Positions 11,011 to 22,500 of a stretch of 64,000 nt of DNA are shown here, piece after piece (position 1 is the first letter of the stretch; each line of letters begins with the position of its first letter). The DNA comes from Callorhinus ursinus. Taxonomy: Eukaryota > Chordata > Mammalia > Carnivora > Otariidae. A program made the translations under genes and the position numbers. Under the pieces are notes generated by a model. It did not search any database. It was not told the origin of the DNA and saw only the letters and a list, made by a program, of their open reading frames with translations. The DNA is taken from positions 293,746-357,745 of the forward strand of contig NW_020312867.1 of NCBI RefSeq assembly GCF_003265705.1, read 5' to 3'.

Positions 11011-11904
11011 GTGTTAGCTAGTTTTTATGATCATTTGTAATATATGTCACCTGACCTGCGCTGGCTCACATCCTGTGATTCTCTGCTCTTTTATGATTTT
11101 TCCTGGCTCGGAAACACAGTGAATGTCTCTTCCCTGCTGACCCGGGGATCCCCCCAAGGCTGATCTGATGGGCCTGCCTTTCTGCCCAAGTCTCTGCCTC
11201 TGATGTGGTTCAGCAAGAGCAAACCAGAGCACCCTCTGCCTGGTTGTCACCTCCAAGCTGAGCTCAGCGCTGGGCTTTGAGAGTGAGTGACTTACTCCCT
11301 GGTCGGCACTTTTATTGTGGTTTCATGATTGGTTCAGGATGGCTGGGCCTTGGCTACCCACCCCCATCCTCAAGTGAATTCTCAGTCCCGCCAAAGGCAG
11401 AAAGGAGAGTGACTTAGTCATTAGCTCCTCTGGCAACAGCCCCTGGCAGCAGTTCAAGGCAGCTTAGAAAACAGGGCAACAAGTGGCTGCAAGATGCATT
11501 TCAAAAGCCTAGCAGACAAGAAAAGGAAATGAAAACCAGAAAAAGCAAGGATAGTAATGTCTGAACCTGGAGGCATAGCTAGACACCACTGGGCACCAAA
11601 GACAGTGCTCCTAGGCCCTGGGGGTAAGGGATCTGGGAGGGCAGTGCTAGCAAAGCTGAGTGGGTAAGAGGCCCAGGACCTCCCTCACCTTCTCCCATAT
11701 GCAAGTCAAAACTGAATGAGGACTTCCTGTGCATCCTGGAAGACCGTGACCGGGCACAATTGGCTTGGGGTCTGTGTTCAGAACATAAGAAAGGTGTCCT
11801 ATCCTGTGCCAGCCCTTTGCAGAGTTCTTTTGACTCGGGCATGTTAAGATCCAGGGCCTCACTGAGCTAGACCTCTAGAATCCAGCCTTTCACAAAGAGA
11901 AGAT
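11011..11904. other. Unannotated sequence
   Basis: Two overlapping minus-strand frames of 87 and 71 codons lie at 11579-11862 in different registers, as expected by chance. I see no repeat or gene. Confidence 0.45.
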
Positions 11905-12060
11905 ACACAGGGAATGGTGATAAACAATGATAAAAGGGCCGGGATCTTTTCCACTGATTCCATCCGAGGTTACCTAACTCTTACAACACAAGGTGAGTGT
12001 TGTCACCACCTCCATTTCACAGATGAGGAAAGAAACTAAGGCACAGAAACATTATATAAC
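11905..12060 (-). mobile_element. MIR SINE fragment
   Basis: 'CCTCCATTTCACAGATGAGG' followed by 'AAACTAAGGCACAGAAAC' is the reverse-complement MIR core. Confidence 0.8.
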
Positions 12061-12064
12061 TGTT

Positions 12065-12205
12065 GGATTAATTTATTTGTTTTCTTCTGCCTGTCTAACC
12101 AAAATAAAAATTCCATGAAGGCTGGGACTGTCTGCCCTAGTCATCATTTTATTACAAGTGTTGAAACAGATGCAGGAATATAGTAGATGCTTCAAAACAG
12201 GTGGT
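12065..12205 (+). mobile_element. L2 3' end
   Basis: 'AAAATTCCATGAAGGCTGGG' and 'ATATAGTAGATGCTTCAAAA' follow the L2 3'-end consensus (gene-derived words: clear to length, size, then AATAAAT-like end). It is diverged. Confidence 0.6.
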
Positions 12206-13229
12206 TTTTTTTTTTTTTTCAAAAAGCAAACTTACCAAAGATCACAAAGATTTTAAACAGTGTGCCCCCTACTCTTAATGGCTGCACTAAATTTTCTCTG
12301 ATCTGGCATGCTCTGATGGAGGCTGTGGTGTTGGGAAGGTCTGGGGACAGGGGGTGGGGAATGTGGTCCACAGTCACATTTCCCCAGTTGACTCTCAAAT
12401 TTGGGAGCTGTTAGAAAGACCTCTCTAAAAAGTGAGATGATATTTATAGTTTGGATGTGGAAATGCTACATTCTTGCTGGAGGACTCCATGTCCTACTTT
12501 GGGTTTTTACCTTAGATTTAAAAGGACATGGTCCGCTATGTCTCTGCATCTGTATATTCACTCCAGAAAGGATTCTGGTTGGTTTTGTGATGATACGCCC
12601 ATCCCATGGAGTTAATAACAACTGCAAGGGCATGGGAGACTAATCCTGGCAGTTCTACTAAGAAACTCAAAAGGAGGAAAGAATGATTTTACACAGAAGA
12701 TTCTAGAATAAAAACATACAATCAAAAGAAAAGAACATGCCCAAGTATGATTTTATCCCACCAAGATCTTAGTCATGATATTTGGAAAAAAGGGCAAAGT
12801 TGTTGGCATAATAGCCTTTATTTACACTCCCTCACCTCCCTTTGGCCATGCTCAAAGCAAATACTGATAATCATTGAAAGCATTCTTTCCCTTTGAGCCC
12901 AGATGTGCCTTTAAAAAGTACCTGTACATCTTCTCTATTTCTCTGACTATTTATTTTCATAAGTTCTGGCAACAGCCGTCAGAGCCACACATTTCCAGCC
13001 CCATACTTTCTCAGTCTCCCTTTTCAGATCAGGTCCTAATGGGTCACTTTTCCAGATCCAGTCCTATCCGAGAATAGGTAGATGAAGCAGCAACCCACAT
13101 AATGTAGGTGGGGGGACAGTGACAAAGTCCTGTAAGGCCCCAAATATCCCATTAGTTGTCTGTCATTTTGCTGCCATCTCTCCTACTAAGTTGGCAATTT
13201 AAAATATGATGCTAATATCAGTCTAAATG
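12206..13229. other. Unannotated sequence
   Basis: A T run of about 16 at 12205-12222 is present. Short frames of 60-80 codons show no recognisable domain, and no named repeat is seen. Confidence 0.4.
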
Positions 13230-13355
13230 TGATTCAAATCTTGGTTCTTACATTTAAATCTGATGGGCCTTAAGTAGATCGTTTAACTTCATTGAATCTT
13301 ACTTTCTTCTAAATGTGGATAATAATCTAAGTCATCTTCCCTATTCTCCTAGTGG
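13230..13355 (+). mobile_element. MIR SINE fragment, degraded
   Basis: 'GTAGATCGTTTAACTTCATT' and 'TCTAAATGTGGATAATAATC' resemble the MIR middle part. The match is weak. Confidence 0.5.
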
Positions 13356-14049
13356 GAGCATCCCAACTTCTTGGGAAAATTTCAGGGTATCCGTAGTTGT
13401 CTAATACTATATTTTTTGTTCTTTGTCACATTACTTTATATAATATGGGTTACAAATAATGGGTATGTATCCTGTCACTCCCATCTCCTACCCAGTGTAA
13501 ACACAGCTGATAAATTACAACACTCTTGCTGAACTCAAAGAGGTCTTCAGTTTTCTTCTCAACACAAGGTCTTGCCTCAGCAAAGAGAGAAAATTAGTCC
13601 TAAAATAAACACTACTCTGGTCTCACCTAAACAGATCTTAAAAGCAAGATTCCCAAAAGATCTATCTATCCATCTATCTGTCTGAATACACACATATCAA
13701 ACCCTTAACATAGTAAACATCATAATGTCTGCCATTCAACTAAGAATTATCAGGCATGCAAACAAAAATTAAGAAAATGAGAAAAACCAATCAACTGCAA
13801 TTTTATAGAATTGATGCAGATGTTAGAATTAGCAGCCGAGGACATTAAAAGTTATTGTAAATCTAGTTCATACATTTAAAAAATTAAATAGAGACAGGTA
13901 AGATATAAATATTAACCAAATCAAATTTCTAGTCTAAAATGTTTCAGAGAAAAATTTACAATGTCTGTAGATTAGACATAAACAAAAAAATTAGTAAACT
14001 TACAGACACTGAAATAGAAATGGCAAAAAAATGGACATATTAAAAGTCT

Positions 14050-14502
14050 TAAAAAAAGAAAAGAACAACATGAACAGACATTTCTCCAAAAAAGACATAG
14101 AGATGGCCAGCAGACACATGAAAAAATGCTCAACATCACTCATCATCAGGGTCATACAAATCAAAAACCATAATGAGAGATACTAACTCCTACCTGTCAG
14201 AATGGCTAAAATCAAAAATCACAAGGAGCAACCAGTATTGGCAAGGATATAGAGAAAAAGGAACCCTCATGCACTGTTGGTGGGAATGCAAATGGTACAG
14301 CCACCATGAAAAACAATATGGAGATTCCTCAAGACACTAAAAATAGAATTACCATATGATCCACCAGTGGGTATTCACTCAAAAGGAACAAAAACACAGA
14401 CTCAAAAAGATATATGTGCTCCTATGTTTATTGCAGCATTACTTACAATAGCCACGTTATGGAAGCAGCCCAGGTGTCCATAGATAGATGAATAAAGATG
14501 TA

Positions 14503-14539
<37 letters not shown>

Positions 14540-14928
14540 GGAATATTATTCAGCCACAAAAAAAGAATGAAATCTTGCCATTTGCAACAACATGGATGAA
14601 TCTAGAGTGTATAATGTTAACCAAAATAAGTCAGTCAGAGAAAGACAAATACCATATTATCTCACTCATATGCGGAATTTAAGAAACAAAACAAACAAAG
14701 AAAGGAGGCAAACCAAGAAACAGACTCTTAAAAATAGAGAACAAGCTGATGATTACCAGAGGGGATGTGGGTGGGGGAACAGGTGAAATAGGTGAAGGGG
14801 ATTAAGAGTACAGTTACCATGATGAGCACCAAGTAATGTACAGAATTGTTGAATCATATATTGTAAATCTGAAACTAATATAACATTGTATGTTAACTAT
14901 ACTGGAATTAAAAGTACAAAATGAAAAG
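14050..14928 (+). mobile_element. 5'-truncated L1 inserted in the old LINE
   Basis: The block starts inside ORF2 ('ACATGAACAGACATTTCTCC') and passes the zinc-knuckle region ('CATGCACTGTTGGTGGGAAT'). It continues through the ORF2 end near 14680 ('CTCATATGCGGAATTTAAGA') into a 3'UTR ending 'GTTAACTATACTGGAATTAA'. Several stops interrupt ORF2. It is older than the 16.8-kb element, and no clean duplication was found. Confidence 0.85.
14505..14537 (+). repeat. (AC)n microsatellite inside L1
   Basis: About 16 AC units replace the region where other copies read a TATATATACA-like stretch upstream of 'ATGGAATATTATTCAGCC'. Confidence 0.97.
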
Positions 14929-15339
14929 AGCATTTGTGATCCACAGAACAATTTCAAGTGATCTAATATACACTAAAGCAGAGTCCCCAACAGAGGAGAA
15001 AGGAGGGTACAGAAAAAAAATATTTGCAGGAAAAATGGCAACCTTGATTAAAACTATGAATACACAGATCTGAGAAGCTCTAAAACATAGGAATGAAAAG
15101 TACACCACAGAACAGCCTAATCAAATTTCTCAAAGCCAATGACTAAGAGAAAATTGTAAACTAACCAAAGAAAAGGACATGTTCAACACTAAGGAGCAAA
15201 CATAAAGATTACAGCAGATTTCGTATCAGAAACACATAGAAAGGGCAGTAGAACAACATTTTTGAAGTACTGAGAGGAAAAAAGTAACTGTCCATGTAGA
15301 ATTCTATACCCAGCAAATATATCTTTCAAACATGAAGGC

Positions 15340-15563
15340 AAAACAAAGATTTTTTTTTATTAAGATTTTATTTATTTGACAGAGAGAGACACAGCAAGAG
15401 AGGGAACACAAGCAGGGGGAGTGGGAGAGGGAGAAGCAGGCTTCCCGCGGAGCAGGGAGCCCAATGCGGGGCTCAATCCCAGGACCCGGGGATCATGACC
15501 TGAGCTGAAAGCAGATGCTTAACGACTGAGCCACCCAGGCGCCCCCAAAACAAAGATTTTTTT
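15340..15563 (-). mobile_element. CanSINE, antisense, with 17-bp target-site duplication
   Basis: The element body is about 15357-15546, with 17-bp direct repeats (AAAACAAAGATTTTTTT) at 15340-15356 and 15547-15563. The plus strand starts with the reverse-complement tail 'AAGATTTTATTTATTTGACA' and ends with 'CTGAGCCACCCAGGCGCCC', the reverse complement of the SINE head. It sits within the old LINE, whose text resumes without loss. Confidence 0.95.
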
Positions 15564-15680
15564 CAGACATAAAGATACTGAAAGAATGTATCACCTGAAG
15601 ATGGTGAAATTACACAAGAGATGATAAAAGAAAACACTTGAGGCAGAAGAAAAGTGACACCAGATGGAAATATGCATCTT

Positions 15681-15892
15681 GTTTCTCAACTGTTTTTTTA
15701 TTATCATCCCCCTAAGGAATCTTTTTAGACTTTTTCCCTAATTGCCACCTTATAAAATTTTAATATCACAGATACACTATATATCTGCTTATGTATGGCA
15801 TATATTATCCGTGCTTTCTACATTAAAAGTGGTACTTTTGCCCTCCAAGAACCAATTGCACCCATGCGGGGGTGATAACTCCACTGATAATA
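15681..15892. other. Unassigned insertion-like sequence
   Basis: The old LINE breaks off after 'CAGATGGAAATATGCATC' near 15680 and resumes near 16412. This first part of the interruption is AT-rich and includes 'AATATCACAGATACACTATA'. It looks like an old repeat, but I cannot name it. Confidence 0.4.
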
Positions 15893-16408
15893 CATGATGT
15901 ATCACTTTTCTATTGCTGCTGTTAAAAAAAATATCATAAACAGTGGCTTAAGGTAACACAAATTTGTTCACTTACCGTGGTGTAGGTCAGAAGTCTGAAA
16001 TGTGTATGTTCCTTTCTGGAGCCTCAGGAGAAGACTCTGTTTCCTTGTCTTTTCCAGCTTCTAGAGATCACCCTTGACCCCATGAAGGACCTAGAGGGTC
16101 CTTGGCTCATGACTCCCTCCTTCATTTTCAAGTCAATGATATTACAACTCTCTGACCATACTTTTAAAGAGATATCTCCCTCTGACCTCAGCCTCTGAAT
16201 TCAGCCAGGAAAGGTTCTTAACTTATAGGGAATCATATGATTTGGATGGGGCCATTTGAATAATCTAGGATAATGTCCTCATCACAACATTCTCAACCTT
16301 AATCACATCTCCTAAGTCCTTTTTGCCATGTAAGAAAACATATTCACAGGTTCTAAGAATTAGGACATGGGCATCTTCAGGGGGCCACTATTCTGCCTAC
16401 CACACATG
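15893..16408 (-). mobile_element. MLT1-type (ERVL-MaLR) solo LTR
   Basis: The reverse-complement LTR starts near 'TATCACTTTTCTATTGCTGC' and carries 'CTTGTCTTTTCCAGCTTCTA', 'TTTTTGCCATGTAAGAAAAC' and 'CATATTCACAGGTTCTAAGA'. It ends at 'ATTCTGCCTACCACACA'. Both ends look complete. Confidence 0.85.
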
Positions 16409-16779
16409 ATTTAAACAAGGAAATAAATAGCACAAGAAACAACTATATGGGTAGACATATAAAATTTTGTTCTTATTATTTAAACCCTTAAAATACAATT
16501 GACTGTTAAAATAACGACCACGCAGTACATGATTTATCACCTACATAAAAGTGAAATGTATTATAACAATGGCCCAAAGGCCCAAAGGGATGAAATGTAA
16601 GTATACTACTTTAAGGTTCTTATACATGAAATGTATAATATTACTTGAAGGTGGATTATGATGAGTTAAGGATACATACTATAAACCCTAAAGCAACTAC
16701 TAAAATAAAATAATAAAAAGGGATTTATAGTTAATACCTAAAGAAAACAGAATAAAATCAGAAAGAGTGGGGGGCGGAG

Positions 16780-16790
16780 CAAGATGGCGG
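16780..16790 (+). promoter_or_regulatory. YY1-type site at the L1 5' end
   Basis: CAAGATGGCGG lies 11 bases inside the element and contains the YY1 core AAGATGGC. In human L1 a YY1 site at nearly the same distance directs accurate initiation at the element's first base. A similar role here is inferred from position and sequence. Confidence 0.7.
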
Positions 16791-17090
16791 AGGAGTAGGA
16801 GACCTAGATTTCGTCTGGTCTCAGGAATTCAGCTGAATAGGATCAAACCATTCTGAACACCTACGAACTCAACAGGAGATCGAACAGGAGAGTAGCAACA
16901 ATTCTCTGAACAGAGAAGCGACCACTTACTGGAAGGTAGGGCGTGCGGAGAAGTGAATCGAGGCGATATTTGGGAGGATAGACGGCAGGGGAGGGGCCTC
17001 CGCCGGCCGCTTCTGGCAAGTGCTAGAGCCGCGGAGCACAAAATCGGACTTTTTAGAAGTCGGCTCCGCTGAGGGACGTCGCTGCAGTGG

Positions 17091-17690
17091 CTAAGCGGGG
17101 GGTGGAATCCTCCCAGGAGAGTGTGGTCTCAGGACCCTTGGGGTCACGGAGAGACCGGGGATGCCTGAGTGCACCAGAGCTCCCAGGTATCGGAGCGGGG
17201 AAGCCGGCTGCAGAGACGGAGCAGAGTCGCGGGCTCTCAGCTCGGGGTTGCCATAAACTGTGATCTGCGGCCCAGTCGGGGCACGGCTCCCCCAGCAGGG
17301 ACCCAACAAGCGGCAGAGCCGGGGAGACTCCCCTTCCTTCCTGGGGAGGAGCGGTGCGGGAACGCACTGCAGGGATCTGCTGGGTTTGGAGACTCCGTGC
17401 GGGATCGGGTGCCAGAGATAGCAACGCTCGATCACAGGCCGGGTGAGCACGGAGTGCGGACGGAGACCGGGGACTCGGAAGTGACTGCTTTTCTCTGGGG
17501 ACACACTGAGGAGCGGGGCCCCGAGTTCTCGGCTCCTCCGGGTGGAGATTGGGAGGCCACCATTTCTGTCCTGGTCCTCCAAAGCTGTACCGAGAGCTTG
17601 CAGGGAACAAAAGCTCCTGAGAACAAACCGGAGCAGCTTCCTTAGCCCGGACCGACAAGGGCGGGGCAATTCCGCCTCCGGCAAAGACAT
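17091..17690 (-). other. Antisense 199-codon frame in the L1 5'UTR
   Basis: An ATG at 17688-17690 on the minus strand opens a 199-codon frame through the CpG-rich part of the 5'UTR, opposite to ORF1 and ORF2. Its product is rich in Arg, Pro, Ser and Leu, and I recognise no domain. The start context is weak (C at -3, T at +4). An overlapping 234-codon stretch in another register (17053-17757) begins with TTG and contains no Met codon, so it is a weaker candidate. Primate L1 carries a short antisense ORF0 in its 5'UTR. This frame is an analogue by position only, and low stop density in GC-rich sequence could explain it. Confidence 0.35.
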
Positions 17691-18598
17691 TTGGAAACCA
17701 CAGCAACAGGCCCCTCCCCCAGAAGATCAGCACGAACAGCCAGCAATCCAAGACCAAGTTGATCGATCAAGGAGAATGGGAGAACTCCAGCGCTAGGGGA
17801 ATACTACACATAGATTCATGGCTTTTTTTTTTTTTTTTTTACCATGATCCATTATTTCATCAAAGTTAATTTTTGTTGACTGCTTTTTTTTCTTTTTCTT
17901 TTTCCCTTTTTCAACCAACATCTTATCAATCCCTTTTTTAAAAAAAAAAACAAAACATTTTTTATTTTTCATTTTTAGAGTCATATTTTATCCCTTCATA
18001 GTAGTTACCCTTATTTTTTGGCATATATATATAAGTTGTTCTCTCTTTAAAATTTTGAGGTACAGTTTCTTCTAACAGATCAAAATATACCCTAAATCAC
18101 TAGTATATGGCTTTGTTCTAGTCTCCTGCCTGATCACATTCTCTCCCTTTTTCCTTTTTTTTTTTTTCTTAAATCTTCTTTCTTTTTTCAAAAAATTATC
18201 TTACCAAGTCCTTTTATAAAATCTTTTATAATTTTCATCTTTACAGTCATCTTCAATCCCTTCATTGTATCAACCCTTATTTGTACATATATGTCTTTCT
18301 TCCTTTAAAATTTTAGGAGGCACTTTTTTCTAACAGCCAAAATATGCCCAAAATCTAATGTGTGGCACTGCTCTATGCACTAGCCTGATCATATTTGATC
18401 ATATTCTGCTTTTTTTGTATTGTTTTGTTTTTGTTTTTATCTTTTTTTTTTCTCTTTTTTCTCTTTCTTTTTTCTTTCTTTCCCTTTCTTTTCCCCTGGT
18501 TTCAGGTCTTTTCTGATTTGTATACAGTATATTTGCTGGGGACGTTGTAAACCTGTTAGCATTTTATTCTCTCATTCATGTATTCTCCTCTGGACAAA

Positions 18599-19495
18599 AT
18601 GACAAGACGAAAGAAATCACCTCAGCAAAAAGAACAAGAGGTAGTACCGTCAGCCAGGGACCTACTCAATACGGACATTAGTACGATGTCGGACCTAGAG
18701 TTCAGAATCATGACTTTAAAGATACTAGCTGGGCTTGAAAAAAGCGTGGAAGTTATTAGAGAAACCCTTTCTGGAGAAATAAAAGAACTAAAATCTAACC
18801 AAATCAAAATCAAAAAGGCTATTGATGAGGTGCAATCAAAAATGGGGGCACTAACTGCTAGGATAAATGAGGCAGAAGAGAGAATCAGTGATATAGAAGA
18901 CCAAATGATGGAAAATAAAGAGGCTGAGAAAAAGAGAGAGAAACAACTACAGGATCACGAGGGCAGAATTCGAGAGATAAGCGATACAATAAGACGAAAC
19001 AACATTAGAATAATTGGGATCCCAGAAGAAGAAGAGAGAGAGAGAGGGGCAGAAGGTATATTGGAGCAAATTATAGCAGAGAACTTCCCTAATGTGAGGA
19101 AGGAAACAGGCATTAAAATCCAGGAGGCACAGAGAACCCCTCTCAAAATCAGTAATAATAGGTCAACACCCCGACATCTAATAGTAAAACTTACGAGTCT
19201 CAGAGACAAAGAGAAAATCCTGAAAGCAGCTCGGGAGAAGAGATATGTAACCTACAATGGTAGAAACATTAGATTGGCAACAGACCTATCCACAGAGACC
19301 TGGCAGGCCAGAAAGGACTGGCAAGATATCTTCAGAGCACTAAACGAGAAAAATATGCAGCCAAGAATACTATATCCAGCTAGGCTATCACTGAAAATAG
19401 AAGGAGAGATAAAAAGCTTCCAGAACAAACAAAAACTAAAGGAATTTGCAAACACGAAACCAGCCCTCCAAGAAATATTGAGAGGGGTCCTCTAA
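18599..19495 (+). CDS. LINE-1 ORF1 protein, intact
   Basis: This encodes the L1 RNA-binding chaperone, which trimerises on L1 RNA to form the cytoplasmic ribonucleoprotein needed for retrotransposition. The frame is unbroken for 298 codons. A basic N-terminus (residues 1-12, MTRRKK...) leads into a heptad-rich coiled coil (about 45-130, with runs of E, K, I and L). An RRM-like domain follows (about 132-225, with 'NNIRIIGIPEEEE' and 'PRHLIVKLTSLRDKEKIL'), then the basic C-terminal domain (about 226-298, with 'QARKDWQDIFRALNEK' and 'ILYPARLSLKIEGEIKSF'). An ATG 21 bases upstream (18578) is in frame, but its context is poor (T at -3). The ATG at 18599 has A at -3 and gives the expected N-terminus. 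The length is normal for the family. Function is likely only if transcribed, and ORF2 from the same copy is dead. Confidence 0.9.
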   Translation: MTRRKKSPQQKEQEVVPSARDLLNTDISTMSDLEFRIMTLKILAGLEKSVEVIRETLSGEIKELKSNQIKIKKAIDEVQSKMGALTARINEAEERISDIEDQMMENKEAEKKREKQLQDHEGRIREISDTIRRNNIRIIGIPEEEERERGAEGILEQIIAENFPNVRKETGIKIQEAQRTPLKISNNRSTPRHLIVKLTSLRDKEKILKAAREKRYVTYNGRNIRLATDLSTETWQARKDWQDIFRALNEKNMQPRILYPARLSLKIEGEIKSFQNKQKLKEFANTKPALQEILRGVL

Positions 19496-19577
19496 GCAAA
19501 GAGAGAACCTAAAAGCAGCAAAGAGCAGAAACGAACACAGACAACAGACAGTTAACAGTCACCTTACAGGCAATACA
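19496..19577 (+). other. L1 inter-ORF spacer
   Basis: This 82-base A-rich spacer separates the ORF1 stop from the ORF2 ATG. In other L1s ORF2 is translated by inefficient re-initiation after such a spacer. Confidence 0.75.
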
Positions 19578-22500
19578 ATGGCACTAAATTCATATCTTTC
19601 AAAGGTTACCCTGAATGTAAATGGGCTCAATGCCCCAATCAAAGGACACAGGGTATCAGATTGGATTAAAAAACAAGACCCATCAATATGCTGTCTGCAA
19701 GAGACTCCTTTTAGACCCAAAGACACCCCCAGATTGAAAGGGAGGGGGTGGAAAACCATTTACCATGCTAATGGACACCAAAAGAAAGCTGGGGTGGCAA
19801 TCCTTATATCAGACAAACTAGATTTTAAAACAAAGACTGTAATAAGAGATGAGGAAGGACACTATATCCTACTTAAAGGGTCTATCCAACAAGAAGATCT
19901 AACAATTGTAAATATCTATGCCCCGAACATGGGAGCAGCCAATTATATAAGGCAATTAATAACAAAAGCAAGGAAACACATTGACAGCAATACAATAATA
20001 GTGGGGGACTTTAACACCCCCCTGACTGAAATGGACAGATCATCTAAGCAAAAGATCAACAAGGAAATAAAGACTTTAAATGACACACTGGACCAAATGG
20101 ACTTCCAGACATATTCAGAACATTCCATCCCAAAGCAACGGAATACACATTCTTCTCTAGTGCCCATGGAACATTCTCCAGAATTGATCACATCCTAGGT
20201 CACAAATCAGGTCTCAATCAGTACCAAAAGATTGGGATCATTCCCTGCATATTTTCAGACCACAATGCTTTGAAACTAGAACTCAAACACAAGAGGAACG
20301 TTGGAAAGAACTCAAATACATGGAGGCTAAAGAGCATCCTACTAAAGAATGAATGGGTCAACCAAGAAATTAAAGAAGAATTTAAAAAAATTCATGGAAA
20401 CCAATGAAAATGAAAACACAACTGTTCAAAATCTTTGGGATACAGCAAAGGCAGTCCTGAGAGGAAAGTATATAGCAATACAAGCCTTTCTCAAGAAACA
20501 AGAAAGGTCTCAAATACACAACCTAACCCTACACATAAAGGAGCTGGAGAAAGAACAGCAAATAAAGCCTAAACCCAGCAGGAGAAGAGAAATCATAAAG
20601 ATCAGAGCAGAAATCAATGAACTAGAAACCAAAACAACAGTAGAACAGATCAACGAAACTAGGAGCTGGTTCTTTGAAAGAATTAACAAGATTGATAAAC
20701 CCCTGGCCAGACTGATCAAAAAGAAAAGAGAAATGACCCAAATCAACAAAATCATGAATGAAAGAGGAGAGATCACAACCAACACCAAAGAAATACAAAC
20801 AATTATAAGAACATATTATGAGCAACTCTATGCCAGCAAAGTAGATAACCTGGAAGAAATGGGTGCATTCCTAGAGATGTATCAACTACCAAAACTGAAC
20901 AAGGAAGAAATAGAAAACCTGAACAGTCCTATAACCACTAAGGAAATTGAAGCAGTCATCAAAAATCTCCCAAAAAACAAAAGCCCAGGGCCAGATGGAT
21001 TCCCAGGGGAATTCTATTAGACATTTCAAGAAGAATTAATAACTATTCTCCTGAAACTGTTCCAAAAAATAGAAATGGAAGGGAAACTTCCAAACTCATT
21101 TTATGAGGCCAGCATTACCTTGATCCCAAAACCAGACAAAGACCCCATCAAAAAAGAGAATTACAGACCAATATCCTTGATGAACATGGATGCAAAAATT
21201 CTCACCAAAATACTAGCCAATAGGATCCAACAGTACATTAAAAGGATTATTCACCATGACCAAGTGGGATTTATTCCTGGGCTGCAAGGCTGGTTCAACA
21301 TCGGCAAATCAATCAACGTGATACAATACATTAACAAAAGAAAGAGCAAGAATCATATGATCCTCTCAATAGATGCAGAAAAAGCATTTGACAAAGTACA
21401 ACATCCTTTCTTGATCAAAACTCTTTAGAGTATAGGGATAGAGGGTACATACCTCAATATCATAAAAGCCATCTATGAAAAACCTACAGCGAATATCATT
21501 CTCAATGGGGAAAGGCTGAGAGCTTTTCCCCTAAGGTCAGGAACGCGGCAGGGATGTCCACTCTCACCACTGCTATTCAACATAGTATTAGAAGTCCTAG
21601 CCACAGCAATCAGACAACAAAAAGAAATCAAAGGCATCCAAATCGGCAAAGAGGAAGTCAAACTCTCACTCTTTGCAGATGATATGATACTGTATGTGGA
21701 AAACCCAAAAGACTCCACCCCAAAACTGCTAGAACTCATACAGGAATTCAGTAAAGTAGCAGGCTATAAAATCAATGCACAGAAATCAGTGGCATTCCTA
21801 TACACCAACAACAAGACAGAAGAGAGACAAATCAAGGAGTCGATCCCATTTACAATGGCACCCAAAACCATTAGATACCTAGGAATAAATCTAACCAAAG
21901 AGGCAAAGGATCTGTACTCAGAAAACTATAAAATACTCATGAAAGAAATTGAAGAAGACACAAAGAAATGGAAAAACGTTCCATGCTCATGGATTGGGAG
22001 AATCAACATTGTGAAGATGTCAATGCTACCTAGAGCAATCTACACATTCAATGCCATCCCCATCAAAATACCATCCACTTTTTTCAAAGAAATGGAACAA
22101 ATAATCCTAAAATTTGTATGGAACCAGAAGAGACCCTGAATAGCCAGAGGAATACTGAAAAAGAAAAGCAAAGCTGGCGGCATCACAATTCCGGACTTCC
22201 AGCTCTATTACAAAGCTGTCATCATCAAGACAGTATGGTACTGGCACAAAAACAGACACATAGATCAATGGAACAGAATCGAGAGCCCAGAAATGGACCC
22301 TCAACTCTATGGTCAACTTATTTTTGACAAAGCAGGAAAGAATGTCCAATGGCAAAAAGACAGTCTCTTCAACAAATGGTGTTGGGAAAATTGGACAGCC
22401 ACATGCAGAAGAATGAAACTGGACCATTTCCTTACACCACACACAAGAATAGACTCCAAATGGTTGAAAGACCTAAACGTGAGACAGGAGTCCATCCAAA

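Larger units (their letters stand above)
16769..18598 (+). promoter_or_regulatory. L1 5'UTR and internal promoter region
   Basis: The first kilobase (to about 17800) is GC- and CpG-rich, unlike the surrounding AT-rich DNA, as expected for an L1 internal pol II promoter. The rest (about 17820-18560) is T-rich with several poly-T and pyrimidine runs before the ORF1 start. A GTG-opened sense frame at 17169-17645 has no ATG start and is probably not coding. Confidence 0.85.

Noticed and set aside
13655..13690. TCTATCTATCCATCTATCTGTC as a CRISPR or tandem array
   Set aside because: It is a short degenerate tetranucleotide repeat in mammalian DNA, with no spacer-repeat structure.
17053..17757. 234-codon minus-strand frame as the ORF0-like candidate
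   Set aside because: It opens with TTG and contains no Met codon. The overlapping ATG-started 199-codon frame is the better candidate.
20510..20825. Minus-strand frames inside ORF2 as antisense genes
   Set aside because: They are complementary shadows of the A-rich ORF2 coding strand.
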